DNA of 64,000 nucleotides from Diphasiastrum complanatum (taxonomy: Eukaryota; Streptophyta; Lycopodiopsida; Lycopodiales; Lycopodiaceae). Both the position numbers and the translations under genes were made by a program. The stretch lies in assembly GCA_029204225.1 (NCBI GenBank), contig CM055101.1, positions 40,877,961 through 40,941,960 of the forward strand, written 5' to 3'. The notes beneath the pieces were generated by a model that worked only from the letters and a program-made list of their open reading frames with translations, did no database searches and was not told the DNA's origin. Numbering within the stretch: the first letter of the stretch is position 1; the number at the start of each line of letters is the position of its first letter. Shown here piece by piece: positions 10,956-22,005 of this stretch.

Positions 10956-11690
10956 AGTGACAAGTGGTTATGCAAATTAGGTGCGTTGTTACACATGACT
11001 TCACATGGTTCTCATCGTACGAGTGTAGATATTGATGGTGAAGTAGTGCTTGGTGATAATAGCACCCATGAGATCAAAGACTATGGAAGTACGCCAATTC
11101 ACTTAGATCGAGGTGACAAAGGTATATTGATACATGCCTTGTTTATATATGCTCTTGAAAAAAAAAAAAATGTTTGTTGGGAGCATAACTAATAATGACA
11201 TGAAAGTAGAGTTTTACAAGCAAAAAATATTAAAGTGATTGCCAAGACTGATGGAAAGTTGTACGAACTTCAATCAGTTATGAATCAACAAGCTTTCATT
11301 ACACAAAAGATTGATCAGTCATGGTTATGGCATGGTTGATATGGTCACTTGAACTAAAGTGGTCTCAAACTATTGTATGATTAGGAGATGGTCAAGTTTA
11401 TCATGGATTAAAAGTGAATCAAGAGTACATGGAGTGTTTATCATGGGCAAACATCATCGAAGCTGTTTTTTTACATGAAGAGCAACATTGTGCAAGAAAG
11501 CATTGGAGGTAATTCATAGTGATCTATGGGGCCATCTTAGATGCAATCTATCAATGGTTCAATATACTTTATATCTTTCATGGATATTTTATCTAGAAAG
11601 ACCTGGATTTACTTTATGAAGTATAAATCACAAGTGATAGATCATTTAATTGAGTTCAAGAGGCTAGTTGAGAATACAATAACATAAAAT
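10956..11690 (+). pseudogene. Copia protease/integrase relic
   Basis: Broken plus-strand Copia pol. At about 10990-11150 the sequence reads HMTSHGSH, DGEVVLGDNSTHEIKDYG and GILIHALFI, the region after the protease active site. At 11330-11360 WLWHG*YGHLN corresponds to the pre-integrase W-H-R-GHL motif. At about 11500 ALEVIHSDLWG is the integrase start. At 11580-11670 SRKTWIYFMKYKSQVIDHLIEFKRLVE is the FIDDFSRKTW block. Several stops and frameshifts separate the pieces. There are no LTRs in view. Confidence 0.75.
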
Positions 11691-11856
11691 CGAAAAAGAA
11701 AAAGAAATCATTGTGCTTCGCTCCCAGCATAGTCCAATATGAGCAAACTTCTCGGTCATGAGCAACCCAACTCTACAGCATACTCCAATATCATTGAGTA
11801 GAGAACTAGCTTCCTCACAAGAGAAATATCTAGATATCAAACAAAGACTCCACGAG

Positions 11857-12175
11857 TTAATCAAAAGATTGAGACACGTATTCTTGTGCACTCTCACCAT
11901 TGTTCCTCATACTTTGTAGCATTTGATTTCTAAGCATGAGTACTTTAGAGGTGTTATTGGATTCATAGATTGCCTTTAATGAATCCCATGCATATTTGGC
12001 CAAAGTACACGTGGCTCCCTCCTTAAGAAGATCATTACTAACATTGATTCTGATACAATGTAATGCTATTCTTGCCTTCTTCTCGTACTTTACCAATCCT
12101 TGTCCACCAAGAGGTTCATCCTCTTCATCTAGGACAATATCAAAGAGGTCTTGAAGCGCTAAAAGTGACTCCAGA
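11857..12175 (-). pseudogene. Copia gag relic (UBN2-type)
   Basis: The minus strand gives LESLLALQDLFDIVLDEEDE, KYEKKARIALHCIRINVSND, AKYAWDSLKAIYESNNTSK and VLMLRNQMLQSMRNNGESAQEY, a gag core aligned with residues 40-130 of the gag at 5073-7376. It is cut at both ends. Its orientation is opposite to the integrase relic just upstream, so the two are separate insertions or an inversion. Confidence 0.8.
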
Positions 12176-12476
12176 TCCTATCCTTGGATGTCTGAGTAGG
12201 TCTAGCATCTGTTCAGGTGTCAAATCAGCATTAGGTTTACCTACTCATGTCAATTTAACCTACCCATTAGGTTTACCAACTTTGGTAGTTAGATCAATCA
12301 CCATCTTCCTTGATTTATGGAGTTTGGCCCTTGATTTTAGAAATCATGACTAAATTGACTAACCAACCCCCATTATTGGGATATAACCTACCTACATCTG
12401 ATCTAAACATCACATGTGTGACTTACAAAGTGTACAAAAACCTATATACAAATCAAGCTAGAATTTGTCAATTTTC

Positions 12477-12478
<2 letters not shown>

Positions 12479-12537
<59 letters not shown>
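12479..12537. repeat. (CT)n microsatellite
   Basis: About 29 uninterrupted CT units. The open frame reading SLSLSL across it is an artefact. Confidence 0.98.
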
Positions 12538-12539
<2 letters not shown>

Positions 12540-13899
12540 GGATAGTATCTAATGTCGTGTCACCCCTCTTGTTATAAGTTGTCTAAACTTTTGGAAATAT
12601 ACCTTTAAAAGGCACACCCCTATATGGTCTATTCTTTTAGCGAGACTTTTTTGAAAAGTTTCTTCTCCAAATGGTCACGATTTACCCTTATCTCATCCAA
12701 CGGCTAGTATGTTTTGCTTCATACACAAGACAAAGTATGGTTCTTTCTACGAAGTTTCATAGTAAGCTTATTTTTTAGCTATTTATACATAGCTACTCTT
12801 TGAGCTATCTCCACCTGCTCTCTACTCTCATCTTCTTCTACCTTACAATGCTTTCAAAATATTCATGAATGCTTGACAGCGGCCATCTACTACAAATCGA
12901 TCACGTTTTTCAGACACTCTTGTAGGTATGAATGTGCACTACATACAATATTCACCATTCCTTTGTTGGTTATGTATTTCAGATTATGTATAAACAAACT
13001 ACCATCAACTCTGAGATGGGTAGCACGAACCACCAGCGCTGGAAATTTTTTTCCTACTGACTGTCTTTTAGCAAGCAAAATGTGAGCTTGATACTACTTG
13101 GTTAGCACAAGTGTTTGCTTTGTATAAATGCGTGGATGGCCAGCGATGGTCACTGATGACTGTTGCTTGATTGACAACTTCACATATACTTTATTGTGGT
13201 TTGAGAGATGCACAAATATGCATGATATAGTGCACTGAAAACCAACGAAGGTAGTGCGCCAATAACAGTCGCTTGAAGAATTGCTTCATTTACACATTAT
13301 TGTGGACTGATTAATGCACTATTATGCATGATGTGGTGCACTGAAAACCAACAATGGTCACTGTCGCCTGATGTGGGAACATGCATACACATTTATAGCT
13401 TAATGTTTGCACCACGGACATATTCCTGATCCGCTACTACAGCGAGGTACTCTTAGAACACGGATTGGTTTATGCTCATCCTACGTAAAGTAGGACTTTA
13501 TACACATCAATTCAATCGCTGACCTCTCTATACTTCTTTTCATATACTGCTCACATAAACTATCATTGAACTGAATGATAGTTATAAGCTTACGTAGTGG
13601 AATGTATCTTTGTCATGAAAGGTCTCCTGCAGTCTACACTACCGAGACATAACGCTTAGTTGTTTAGGATCGAAGCATATACCAATCACAGGTACTACAC
13701 CTTTACCTTACGCATTTATAGAACAAATGAAGCAATTGATGTTTTCTATCATACCTTGATAGATAGTATGGACAATAATTAATGATGTTTAAACGATCTA
13801 CTCACATTTTGCTTTTATGATATGAACTTGTCTATAAAGTATTGTTGTGGTAATGCATGAAAAATCAATAGTAGCAAATACATTATGGCATCTTCACAG
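12538..13899. repeat. Spacer with a 106-bp tandem repeat (13140-13375)
   Basis: TATGCATGAT, then RTRGTGCACTGAAAACCAAC, starts at 13217 and again at 13323, a period of 106. The preceding halves (CACTGATGACTGTTGCTTGATTG, CAGTCGCTTGAAGAATTGCTT) are also alike, giving about two and a half degenerate copies. The rest of the interval, including frames at 12873-13085, shows nothing recognisable. The repeat directly precedes the Penelope-like inverted fragment and may belong to it. Confidence 0.5.
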
Positions 13900-14282
13900 G
13901 ATAACACTTCCACCTCGATCCATGTGTGAGCTTTTATTTATGCTAGCGAAGAGTATCACTATCTTGACAAATTGAAAACGTTCCTAAACGTTGTTTTCTG
14001 CAAACTTAACTTGCTTATTGGTATGGCATGGATTTGCCTGTACTTGTTTAGTAATCGTCCTCTTGTTGATTTGATATATATAAATTGATATGGACTAACG
14101 CCATGGACTAACACCAAACATACTGATCAACATGGCTTTCGCCCTGATACGATAACAAGACGACTTAGCCTATCGCTAAATTCCAGAAGTGAATGGGAAG
14201 ATTGGACAATTTTTTATTCCAACCAAGCTGTTAAGTAGCAAAGCTCATTCTGTACATGGATAACAACTGACATTCAACGTTG
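13900..14282 (+). repeat. Inverted partial copy of the Penelope-like element 3' region
   Basis: Reverse complement of 708-1490 with an internal deletion of about 400 bases. It includes the RT C-terminal codons (MLAKSITIL near 13940) and then the 3' noncoding part, ending near 14282. Divergence is moderate, with many transitions. The orientation is opposite to the copy at the left of the window. Confidence 0.6.
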
Positions 14283-14598
14283 ACACCCGTCTTCCTCACA
14301 TACTAACTCGCATAGTTTTGTGTCGTGGGATGGTGGCAGGCACCAGCTGGATGTCTTGAAATAAGTCTTGTTTTATGGTGATTTACTGTATTGTATTTTA
14401 CTTCTCAGTTATATTTTACCTTGTTGGCTTATGAATAAAGGTTTCAAAGGGTTTTGTCTTGCTTAAGCAAGAGAGACTATGTGAATGCTTTTAACTCTCT
14501 CTCTGCATCCTTGGGATCTAAATCGACTATCCTTTGGTTGGGATAGTATCAACCTTTACCTTTCATCGGCTAACTTAGGTCTTTTTTATGTTCAGTCC

Positions 14599-16282
14599 TC
14601 AGGTTGGTTTCAAGATGCCGTCACCTTGGGTTATGGGAAGCCCCTTCCTCCACATAACTATTTTATTCATACCTTGATATGTTGTATGAAAAAGTTTGCG
14701 ACTATGCATGATTTTATTATTGAAACTGATTGGGCTACATGTCTCACTGCTGGACCTGAAGATAATGTCCTTTGTCTTATTGATTGACTTGGTACTTTGG
14801 ATTGGGTTAGGATGTATTTGGATTTTATTAAAAAAAAAGATCTCTTGGCTACCGTGGAAACCCTTTTTGGTAATATTGCTATGTTTGCAGAAAAATTTGA
14901 AGAAGAAGAGATCCTTGAGTAGACCGTGCGCATGAGAAAGTGCACTGGCCGCTAGGATATCAACCTCCTCTGGTGGCTTGCCAAAATCTGAGATCGTGTG
15001 GATGGCTCTAGATGGGGCTGCTTGAGCTTCTACATTTTGAGACAGATTTTTATCGTACACATCGGGAGGGTCGGCTCCATCAGGGTATCTCGTATAGGTG
15101 TGCGTGGGCGACCCTTCTCCTTGATCAAGAATGATAATTTCTTCCCCTTGAGTGTCTGGAGCCTCTTTGGCGGTATCTACTACCATGGTATCTTTAGGCT
15201 GATCTTCGATAGTTGTGTGCCTTGGTGGTGAGTTCATCTTTGTTGGAATCTGGGGTAGAGGGGGAAGCTTAAAAGATGGCCTCCGCTTGAGTAGCTCCTG
15301 GAGTCGGCTGCTCTGCCTTGAAGGGCTAGTTGGAATAGTCGTTGCTGCTGGTTGTGATGTTGTTTCATCCATTAGTATGGACTCCAATTGCATGGCAAAA
15401 GGATGTTTGGGCGAGTTGGGTGCGGCTTGGACTGTTGCTTGTGCCGAAAGGTGTTGGACTGCTTGCTGCCAATCCTTATCCTCTGGCGTGGACTTCTTAG
15501 ATTTTGCCTTAGAAGACGTGGCCTCAAGGGGAGATTCTGCTGGAAAGTTCGTTGAAGGGTCAATTAGGTCGCCCGCTTGGTGTATTGCTAGTTGAGTGAG
15601 AAGTGGTTCCACCGCAGTCTGTTTCTTTGGAGAGAGAAGGGCCTTAGAAAATTTCTTCTTGGACTAGGTGAGCCCAACTGTAGTTGTATCCATCTGGCTA
15701 AGTAATAGCAGCTAGTAGGTACATAAAGAAGGTCATTGAAATGCAAGCCTTCCTTGATCTTGCCACCTCAAAAAAGTTGACTACGAAGGTAGCAGCTCCT
15801 TGAAGAACTTCATCAACGATGGCTTCAAGTAATAGGCCATCATTCGTGCGCCATGCCTTTTTAGTAATGTCCATATACTTTTCGACTTTCACGGCCCTTG
15901 TCTTGTGTGTCGACATGTGCCTTGGCCCGTCAGGAATGCCAATTGCCATATGAGCTTCTGTGGCAAATGAGACGGTGTGTGTCACTTGGTTCAGCCTGTA
16001 CTTGAAGCTCAGAATATCTTGAACGGTTGAGCGGAATGCATACTCCACAATGATCGTGAATTGGCGTACAAGAGGTTTTGAAATCCACAGGTCTTCAATA
16101 GGGGCTCCCCTGATTTCCACCATTTTCGTGCCTCGTAGGGTTTTGGCACCGGGAGCAGTTCTGGTATGGCCAGCTTTTCCTCCATCATTTCGTCTTTTGA
16201 TGCGTGTGGGGTGAGATCTTTTTCTCCCACAATGAAATCTGGGTCCAACTCTTGTGTAAGCTTGAGCTTTTTGACTGGTCAT
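14599..16282 (-). pseudogene. Uncharacterised ORF relic downstream of gag-protease
   Basis: Two overlapping-style frames (16282-15698 and 15612-14599) read as one broken protein. The first part, in the frame of 16248-16090, is charged (PDFIVGEKDLTPHASKDE, EEKLAIPELLPVPKPYEARK). It then shifts to a conserved-looking segment, DLWISKPLVRQFTIIVEYAF, FKYRLNQVTHTVSFATEAHM, DEVLQGAATFVVNFFEVARS. After a stop and frame change comes a Ser/Thr/Pro/Gln-rich tail (SPKKQTAVEPLLTQLA, LPPLPQIPTKMNSPP), then EEVDILAASALSHAH. I recognise no family. It sits where pol RT would be expected in the Gypsy-type element whose gag and protease lie upstream at 17133-19641. It may be an extra ORF of a non-autonomous element or a separate insertion. 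Confidence 0.45.
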
Positions 16283-17132
16283 GTAGGATCGATTATGGCT
16301 TTGCCTTTATCCTTATCCTCCTTCACCATCTTGGCAAGTTTAAGCCCAAAAAGTGCTTAAATTTTCTGAAATAGCAAGTTCAAAAGTGAAAAAGAGCAAT
16401 AAACATTGCTAAATCTAGTAGGTGAGCTTTGAGAATGAATGGATGGCCTTTGTGACTGCTGGATTTTGCTTTGGAGATGCTAGAAAATTTTTAGAAAATT
16501 TCGGCAGCATATCTGTAGCAAGTGTGAGTCATGAATGGATCCCAGAGATATTGAGGTTTTTGTCTCCGCTAGTGACTTGTGCTGTTCTACTTGGCTGAAT
16601 AGTGAAGGGTTTGGAACTGTTCAGATAAATGACAAATGGTATTTCCTTCACTGGCACTGATTTTGGCACTGAGTTCAAAGTTTTTTAATTAATATAAAAC
16701 TTTTTTTGTTTTTGGCCCCTTGTTGATTCACTTTGTTGCAAAATACTATATTTGGTGGCCTTCAACGTCCTTACTTGTAACCTATACTAACTCCATGAAC
16801 CATGTAGATTGTTTTTCCGTCCCTAGAGATACTCTGCTCTCTACACATAACACCACTCCCTGTACATTGTATCACAAAAAGACAGACAAATAGAAGAATC
16901 GTTCATAAACAATTGGAAAAATGCAAAGAAAGGCAAAAAATAATCATACAAAAAATGATGGAGTTTATACAGTGGGAGGTAAGTGGTAATAGCGCCTTAG
17001 CCGACTACCATTTACCAAGGTGGGTAAAGGACAATCCATTAGATGAAGCCATAACCATTATGGACACCACGTTGTGGGACCCCCTTGAGAAGACAGTTTC
17101 TCCCTCAAACCCTCCTATATGTTCGTGCTCTG
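16283..17132. other. Internal spacer of the decayed Gypsy-type element
   Basis: No RT, RNase H or integrase motif is found on either strand where Gypsy pol should follow the protease. The 89-codon plus-strand frame at 16913-17182 overlaps the protease end antisense and has no family features. Confidence 0.5.
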
Positions 17133-17700
17133 TCAAAGAAGTCGGTAAGATGAGGTTGTTTTCGGAAGATATAAGACTGTGAAGTTAATGACAAAGCGAA
17201 GATCAACGACCTTCATATTTACATTTTTGACAATTCCCATGGGTTTGACACAGCGTTGATCAACAAGTTTTATAGAAAAACCTGCGGGCTTTAAGGCACT
17301 CAGCCCCCACTCTCGATATATGTGTGATGACATGATGTTTACACCTGAACCACCGTCAATAACAGCAGCTATTGAAGGGAGGTTCTTGTGCTGAACAAGT
17401 AGGGTAACATTACTTTTCTCATTTTTCCAAGTAGCACCAATGGCCATTACGAACTGGTCATTATCACTCTCTCCATTCATGAAGGGTCCTGTAGGTGTAT
17501 TTTTATCTCCTAACCAGACGGTTAAGGCTTGGCGTAGGGGTTTGAAATTCTTCAACACATCACCTAAGGGCAGGGCGATATGACTGGACAATAAAGCAGT
17601 TAAGGCTTCGGTCCCACTCCATCCTAGTTCTAGGGAGGCGAAGGGTTCTTCATCAAACTCAGGTTGGATAAGCCCTTCCTAGTTCATGGTTGAGGTAGGA
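17133..17700 (-). pseudogene. Gypsy-type retropepsin relic
   Basis: The minus strand reads EFDEEPFASLELGWSGTEAL, then MSSHIALPLGDVLKNF and GATWKNEKSNVTLLVQHKNL. The retropepsin core PSIAAVIDGGSGVNIMS follows, then KPMGIVKNVNMKVVDLRFVI and LPKTTSSYRLL. The usual D-[ST]-G active site is D-G-G here, so the catalytic triad is altered. A TAG lies just upstream (NTM-N*E) and the frame differs from the zinc-knuckle ORF. The family cuts the gag-pol polyprotein; this copy cannot be functional. Confidence 0.75.
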
Positions 17701-17704
17701 GCAT

Positions 17705-18726
17705 TCACAGCTCGGTTCGAGTGTACAAGCGAATCATGATAAGTTCTATTGGCCGATTGAGATCACCAATAGGGGCCTTAGCTTGCTCCTCTTGTATCCA
17801 CTTTTTTACCTTGATATAACGATCTTTTTCTTTTTGTGGGTTGGGATACTCTTCTGGTCCAGTGGATTTAGTGTAATGGCTTATAGTATGGGGTTGACTA
17901 TGCTCCTCGTTCAAAATTCTCTCTACCACTGGAGACTCTTTCAAGTGTTGGGAACATGTCTGAATGTAGATAGGGGCTTCTAGTTTTGTGGATTTCGCTC
18001 TCCTATCATGTACAATAGTTGCAAGGTTGACAGGTGCGTCAACTTGCGGCTCTACTAGTCGGGATGGGCAATCTTTATAGTAATGGCCATGGCCACATTC
18101 TCTACAGATAGGTGTGTAGGTGCCTTTATATGGGCACTCGGCAATGCGGTGGTTCTCTCCACAGCCATAGCATTGGATAGGTGCTCTATTTCCATAGAAA
18201 CGTTGTTGTGTGATAAATAAAGGATAAATAGAAGCTTCAGTTCCATCTGAGTAAAAATAGGAGAACCCTTGATCCTCAGGCATATAGACATTCTCAAGGC
18301 TGAACTCTAGCTGAGGTTGAGGATCATGACTTGTGGTAGCAAGGTTTGCTGGGATGATTTGACGGTTCATCTGAGGCCCAGGCTGTCGCACTACTAAGGC
18401 TGGTGCTGCGTTATTCGGTCCAGGTAGTGCTAAGCGTTGTTGAGGTGCTTGTTGGAATGTGGGCCTTTGGTAACTCGTAATTTGGAGACCCTGTTGTTGC
18501 ATCCTCCATTGGTATTGTCGTGCAACAGCTTGTATTCTTGGATTGTAGATACAAGTAGATGTATCATGATTGTTGGTGTTGCAAAAGATGCAAAACCTTT
18601 GGGCTATCTGTCTATTTTGTGGGCATCGTTTGCCGGGTGATTTTGTTGACATGTGGGACACCAAACATTATCACGCTTGGAAAATTGGTTGACAATAGGC
18701 CCTTGTGGTGTGGTATTTTTCAATTT
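17705..18726 (-). pseudogene. Gag C-terminal region with four zinc knuckles
   Basis: Minus-strand frame 18664-17705 plus about 60 bases upstream in another frame. Four CCHC-type knuckles are visible. CPTCQQNH...C (C-X2-C-X3-H-X4-C) is broken by a one-base deletion near 18633. CIFCNTNNHDTSTC follows (about 18588-18547). CYGCGENHRIAECP (about 18172-18131) and CRECGHGHYYKDCP (about 18109-18068) are the last two. A Gln/Pro-rich linker separates the pairs. Knuckles bind element RNA during packaging. The two-plus-two arrangement is unusual, since most plant Gypsy gags have one or two. Confidence 0.75.
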
Positions 18727-19641
18727 CTATTCAAAATCTTTGGATATCTTATCCATCTGTGCCTGGTGGGTTTTATTCATGGTTTCAAGTTGTTGTAACA
18801 ACAACTGTGTGGCAACATCGGCAAAGGATCCTTCACCTTGAGATATATGCCTTTGGTCAGAGACAATGGCTCGAGAACATTGGGGTTCGTATTCTTCATC
18901 GGAGCCTTCATCCTCGTCATGGATGACATCATCCATAGCATCACGTAAGGTAGCATAGGATTCTGGAGGTCTAAGTTCACGTCGGATAGATTTCGGGAGG
19001 CCAGCCATGAACCATATGAGCACGGCCTGATCAGGTGCTAAGTGGGCAGGGCATTCAGTCTTAAGACGTTTGAGTCGTTCGATGTAATCGCGTACCCTCT
19101 CATCCTTTCTCATTTTGATCTTACTAAACAATAAAAATGGGCTTTCAAGGAATCCGGATGATTTGAACCTCTTAACGAAGGAGTCCTTGAGTGATTCCCA
19201 CTCGTTTCGTTCGTGACGCTCAAGGTTGAAATACCACTCGCGAGCGACATCAGTGAGGGTCATACTAAAGAGTCAGAGTTTTTCTTCCGGAGTTGTCTCT
19301 CCATAAACTTCACATGCTTCCTCATAAATCTGAAGGTAGCGTGCTGGGTCGGTAGTACCATCATATCATGGCAGATCGAGTCTAGGAGCTCGTCGATTAT
19401 GTGGAATGGCTCCTGGTAATAGTACAACAAAGGCTAATGAGTTGGGGATCCTTTGAGCTCCTGGTGCCTCAGGTGGTACTGGATTCTCTTGAGGTTGGTT
19501 TGGATTATTGGCAGCCATGTCGAACTGCTCTTGGAGATTCTGGGATTGGGGATGGCTAGTTGATGGTTCCTGGTCTCCAAGTGAACTTTCTTCCTCTCTT
19601 GAGATCCTAGATTTAGTCCTTCGACCTGATCTTAGTTTCAT
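18727..19641 (-). pseudogene. Gypsy gag capsid relic
   Basis: Starts at ATG 19641 (MKLRSGRRTKSRISREEE). A single frame continues to 18727 through two in-frame TGAs at 19366-19368 and 19273-19275. Around them the text is LDLP*YDGTTDPARYLQIYEE and GETTPEEKL*LFSMTLTDVA, the classical retrotransposon gag (PF03732-like) start. Then come REWYFNLERHERNEWESLKD, FVKRFKSS and RVRDYIERLKRLKTECP. Both TGAs are one C-to-T step from CGA. The frame ends with a coiled-coil-like TQLLLQQLETMNKTHQAQMD. Capsid-forming gag, dead here. Confidence 0.85.
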
Positions 19642-19659
19642 CCAAACAAAAGATCTTGT

Positions 19660-20166
19660 CTAAGTTCGCAGCTTAGAAAAGTATCTTGTTTGGGGATCCA
19701 AGAATTCAAACTCTGGGAATGTGAGATTGGGAATGTACGAATGTAAGCTTTGGAATATGAAATTGGGGAATGAGATCTGGGGAGGTGGAATTGGGGATTC
19801 CAAAATTTTTGGGATCCCATAATTTGGGTGTTGGAATTTGGGGAATGCAGATCTGGGATTTGTAACAAGTCTCAAGACATGTGGATTTGGGGATTGTCGA
19901 AGAGTGAATGAGGGAAGCAAATCTGGGGATTTAAGATGGAAATGGGGAACGTGAATATGGGAATTTGGAGAATTGGGGATTGTAGATTTGGGATTCACAA
20001 AAGGTCTTGCAGATTTGGAATCCCAAAATGGGAAGGCAATTCTAGCAATGTAGTTGGGTGAAAACAAAAAGTGTGATGGTTGGAGATAGGGTGAGATTTC
20101 TGGATCTCCTCTTTGGCCAATGATAAAGGGTGGATGGATATAGATTATACCCAAGGGGGGAGTCAA
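19660..20166 (-). repeat. Low-complexity leader segment of GGGGATT/TTTGGGA words
   Basis: On the plus strand, words such as TTTGGGGATT, TTGGGGAATG and TTTGGGATTC recur every 10-25 bases over about 500 bases, with few in-register periods. The 168-codon frame on the other strand is Pro/Ser/Phe-rich and reflects the composition (CCCCAAAT words). It lies directly upstream of the Gypsy gag start. Confidence 0.55.
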
Positions 20167-21499
20167 GATATCAAATTTTGGAGTCCTGGGGTGATTTTGG
20201 GATTGTAGGAAGCTAGGAGTGAAAAAAAGTCCAGATCTATGGATCCTTTGGGAGGTATGGCTCGCCCTTCTAGGGATGTCAAGAAAAGTATTAGATCTCG
20301 CAGATCTGAAAGAGACGAGTCAAAATATCCAAAACTGAAGCCTGTAGGCCAAAAATAGTAAATTTTGGGTTTTCTCCTGTTCTGGCCAATCCTGTGGGTA
20401 TCTTGGTTCCCCTGACTCAAATTAGCTTCTTCACAAGTAGAGGATGCCACTTGCAAATAGGCAAACCAAGACCTTGAGGGAACAATGAGATGTGACACTC
20501 ACAAAAAGTCTATCAGATTGGGGATCCCAAAAAGTGCAAAAATTAGGATTTTCACACTTTTCAATGCAACATGATGGGTACTTGGGCTCTTGGATCGCCC
20601 TCTGGATAGTGTACTAAACTCAATGAGATCTATCAATGGTGAAAGAGGCGAGCCAACATATCCAAAAGTGAAAAATGTAGACCAAAAATAGTAAATATTG
20701 GATTTTTCGACTTTCTGACTGATTCTTTGGGTGTCTTGGCTCTCTTGACTCAAGTTAAGCTCTTCTTGAGTGGGGAATGCAACCTGCAAATAGGCAAATC
20801 AAGACCTTGAGAGAGTAGTGAGATATGACACTTTGGGATTGTACAAATCTTGAATCCCAGTTGATAGGCTATTTGGGATTCCAGAAAGTGCAAAAATCAG
20901 GATTTCTCCAATGTAAACTGATGGGTACTTGGGCTCTTGGCTCGCCCTTTGGATAGTTTACTGGGCATAATAAGATCTATCGAGAGTGAAGGAGGCGAAC
21001 CAAGATGGGTTTTTACTGAGGCTATAGAGGCAAGTTTCTCAAAAACTTTGAAGTGAGATATCTCGGCAATGGTGCAAGCTCTTGGCTCGCCCTTTTGATA
21101 CAGTCTTCAGCAAGTAATTATCTCTCTAATTTGAGCTAGGCGAGCCAAGCTGAGTAGTTTTGGAGCTCTGGGAAACCAAAATAGGTCCAGGGTGTTTTTT
21201 TCTGAGTAAAATCTTCAAATCTTACTGTTTAGGCTCGCCCCTCTAATAGATGGTAGTTCAAACTATGTTTTATCTCCAGTTAAGAGGGCGAGGCAAGTTG
21301 TCAAGATTTAGGCCTCTTTTTTAAACTGTCTTGTGGGGGAATTATAGTTTCTCACATACATATGTTCCAAACACCCAAACCACAAGCATAACAGTCATAA
21401 ATGTTTTTTGCAAAGTAACCACTAAAAATTAGTGACCAGTCCCTACAACAAAGCAAGTAGAAAAAAATGAAAAACAACAAAAGTTAGCAAGCATTTGGC
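20150..21499 (-). repeat. Gypsy leader repeats with paired GGCTCGCC / GGCGAGCC arms
   Basis: Degenerate tandem repeats of about 333-347 bp (GCAAATAGGCAAA at 20453 and 20786; ATGGGTACTTGGGCTCTTGG at about 20574 and 20921) followed by two shorter units. Each unit has a GGCTCGCC or GGATCGCC word followed about 50-70 bases later by GGCGAGCC or a near match. Pairs lie near 20259/20320, 20600/20650, 20940/20995, 21079/21141 and 21232/21287. The arms can pair in RNA or DNA. They sit between primer site and gag, where dimerisation, packaging or translation signals of LTR elements reside. Confidence 0.65.
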
Positions 21500-21517
21500 T
21501 CCCCGGCAACGGCGCCA
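21500..21517 (-). other. tRNA-Asp primer-binding site of the decayed Gypsy-type element
   Basis: The minus strand reads TGGCGCCGTTGCCGGGGA, the full 18-base complement of the 3' end of plant tRNA-Asp including CCA. This fixes the orientation: 5' LTR to the right, gag to the left. Confidence 0.88.
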
Positions 21518-21518
21518 A

Positions 21519-21685
21519 TGCTGTCAAGAATAAAAAGCTTCCACCTTCTCCTCCTAAGTTGTTTGTAGCACGAGAAGTAGGGCTTGAACCTAGGAGCCTT
21601 GAAGATGCATGCAAAACAAAAGGGGTAACACTATTTCTACTCGCAAGCAAGATGCCATAAACACACAACTAAAACCAAATAGTAC
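21519..21685 (-). repeat. Partial 5' LTR of the Gypsy-type element
   Basis: Sequence next to the primer site starts TGCTGTCAAG on the plus strand (LTR end CTTGACAGCA on the element strand). It is interrupted at 21686 by the second Copia. No matching 3' LTR was found near 14.3-14.6 kb, so the LTR extent is not established. Confidence 0.45.
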
Positions 21686-22005
21686 TGAAGAAACAAAATG
21701 TTTCTAATTACAAAGCTTTGCTAGCTTTCAGCCCTATGCCTGACGAAGATGTTCGCGAACACAAAAGTCAAGAGACACGAAGCACGAAAGTTTCGCGAAC
21801 ACTTGATGAAAAGACACAAACACGAAAGATTCGCGAACCAGAATCTTTTGCGGTCGAGCACGAAAAAGTCAGACGACGAAAACGAAACCAACGACGCGAC
21901 ACGAAAAACGTCGCGAAAGACTTTCTGCCCTCACGCTCCAAAGAGTACCAACGAAGATCATGCAAATACCCAGAAGTACAGATATCTGATCTGATGACAT
22001 GACGT
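21686..22005 (+). repeat. Truncated 5' LTR of the decayed Copia
   Basis: Matches 25415-25734. Rich in CGCGAA and CACGAAA words (GTTCGCGAACACAAAAG). After ATGACGT at 22005 the two copies part. The left continues as coding sequence, without a TG...CA end or primer site. Confidence 0.85.

Noticed and set aside
16913-17182. 89-codon plus-strand ORF
   Set aside because: Overlaps the retropepsin relic antisense and has no recognisable features.
19660-20166. 168-codon minus-strand ORF upstream of Gypsy gag
   Set aside because: Composition reflects CCCCAAAT low-complexity DNA; no domain and no conservation signal visible.
21560-21600. tRNA-like GGGCTTGAACC word near the Gypsy primer site
   Set aside because: Only the T-loop-like word is present; no cloverleaf can be drawn, and the 18-base tRNA-Asp complement nearby is a primer site, not a gene.
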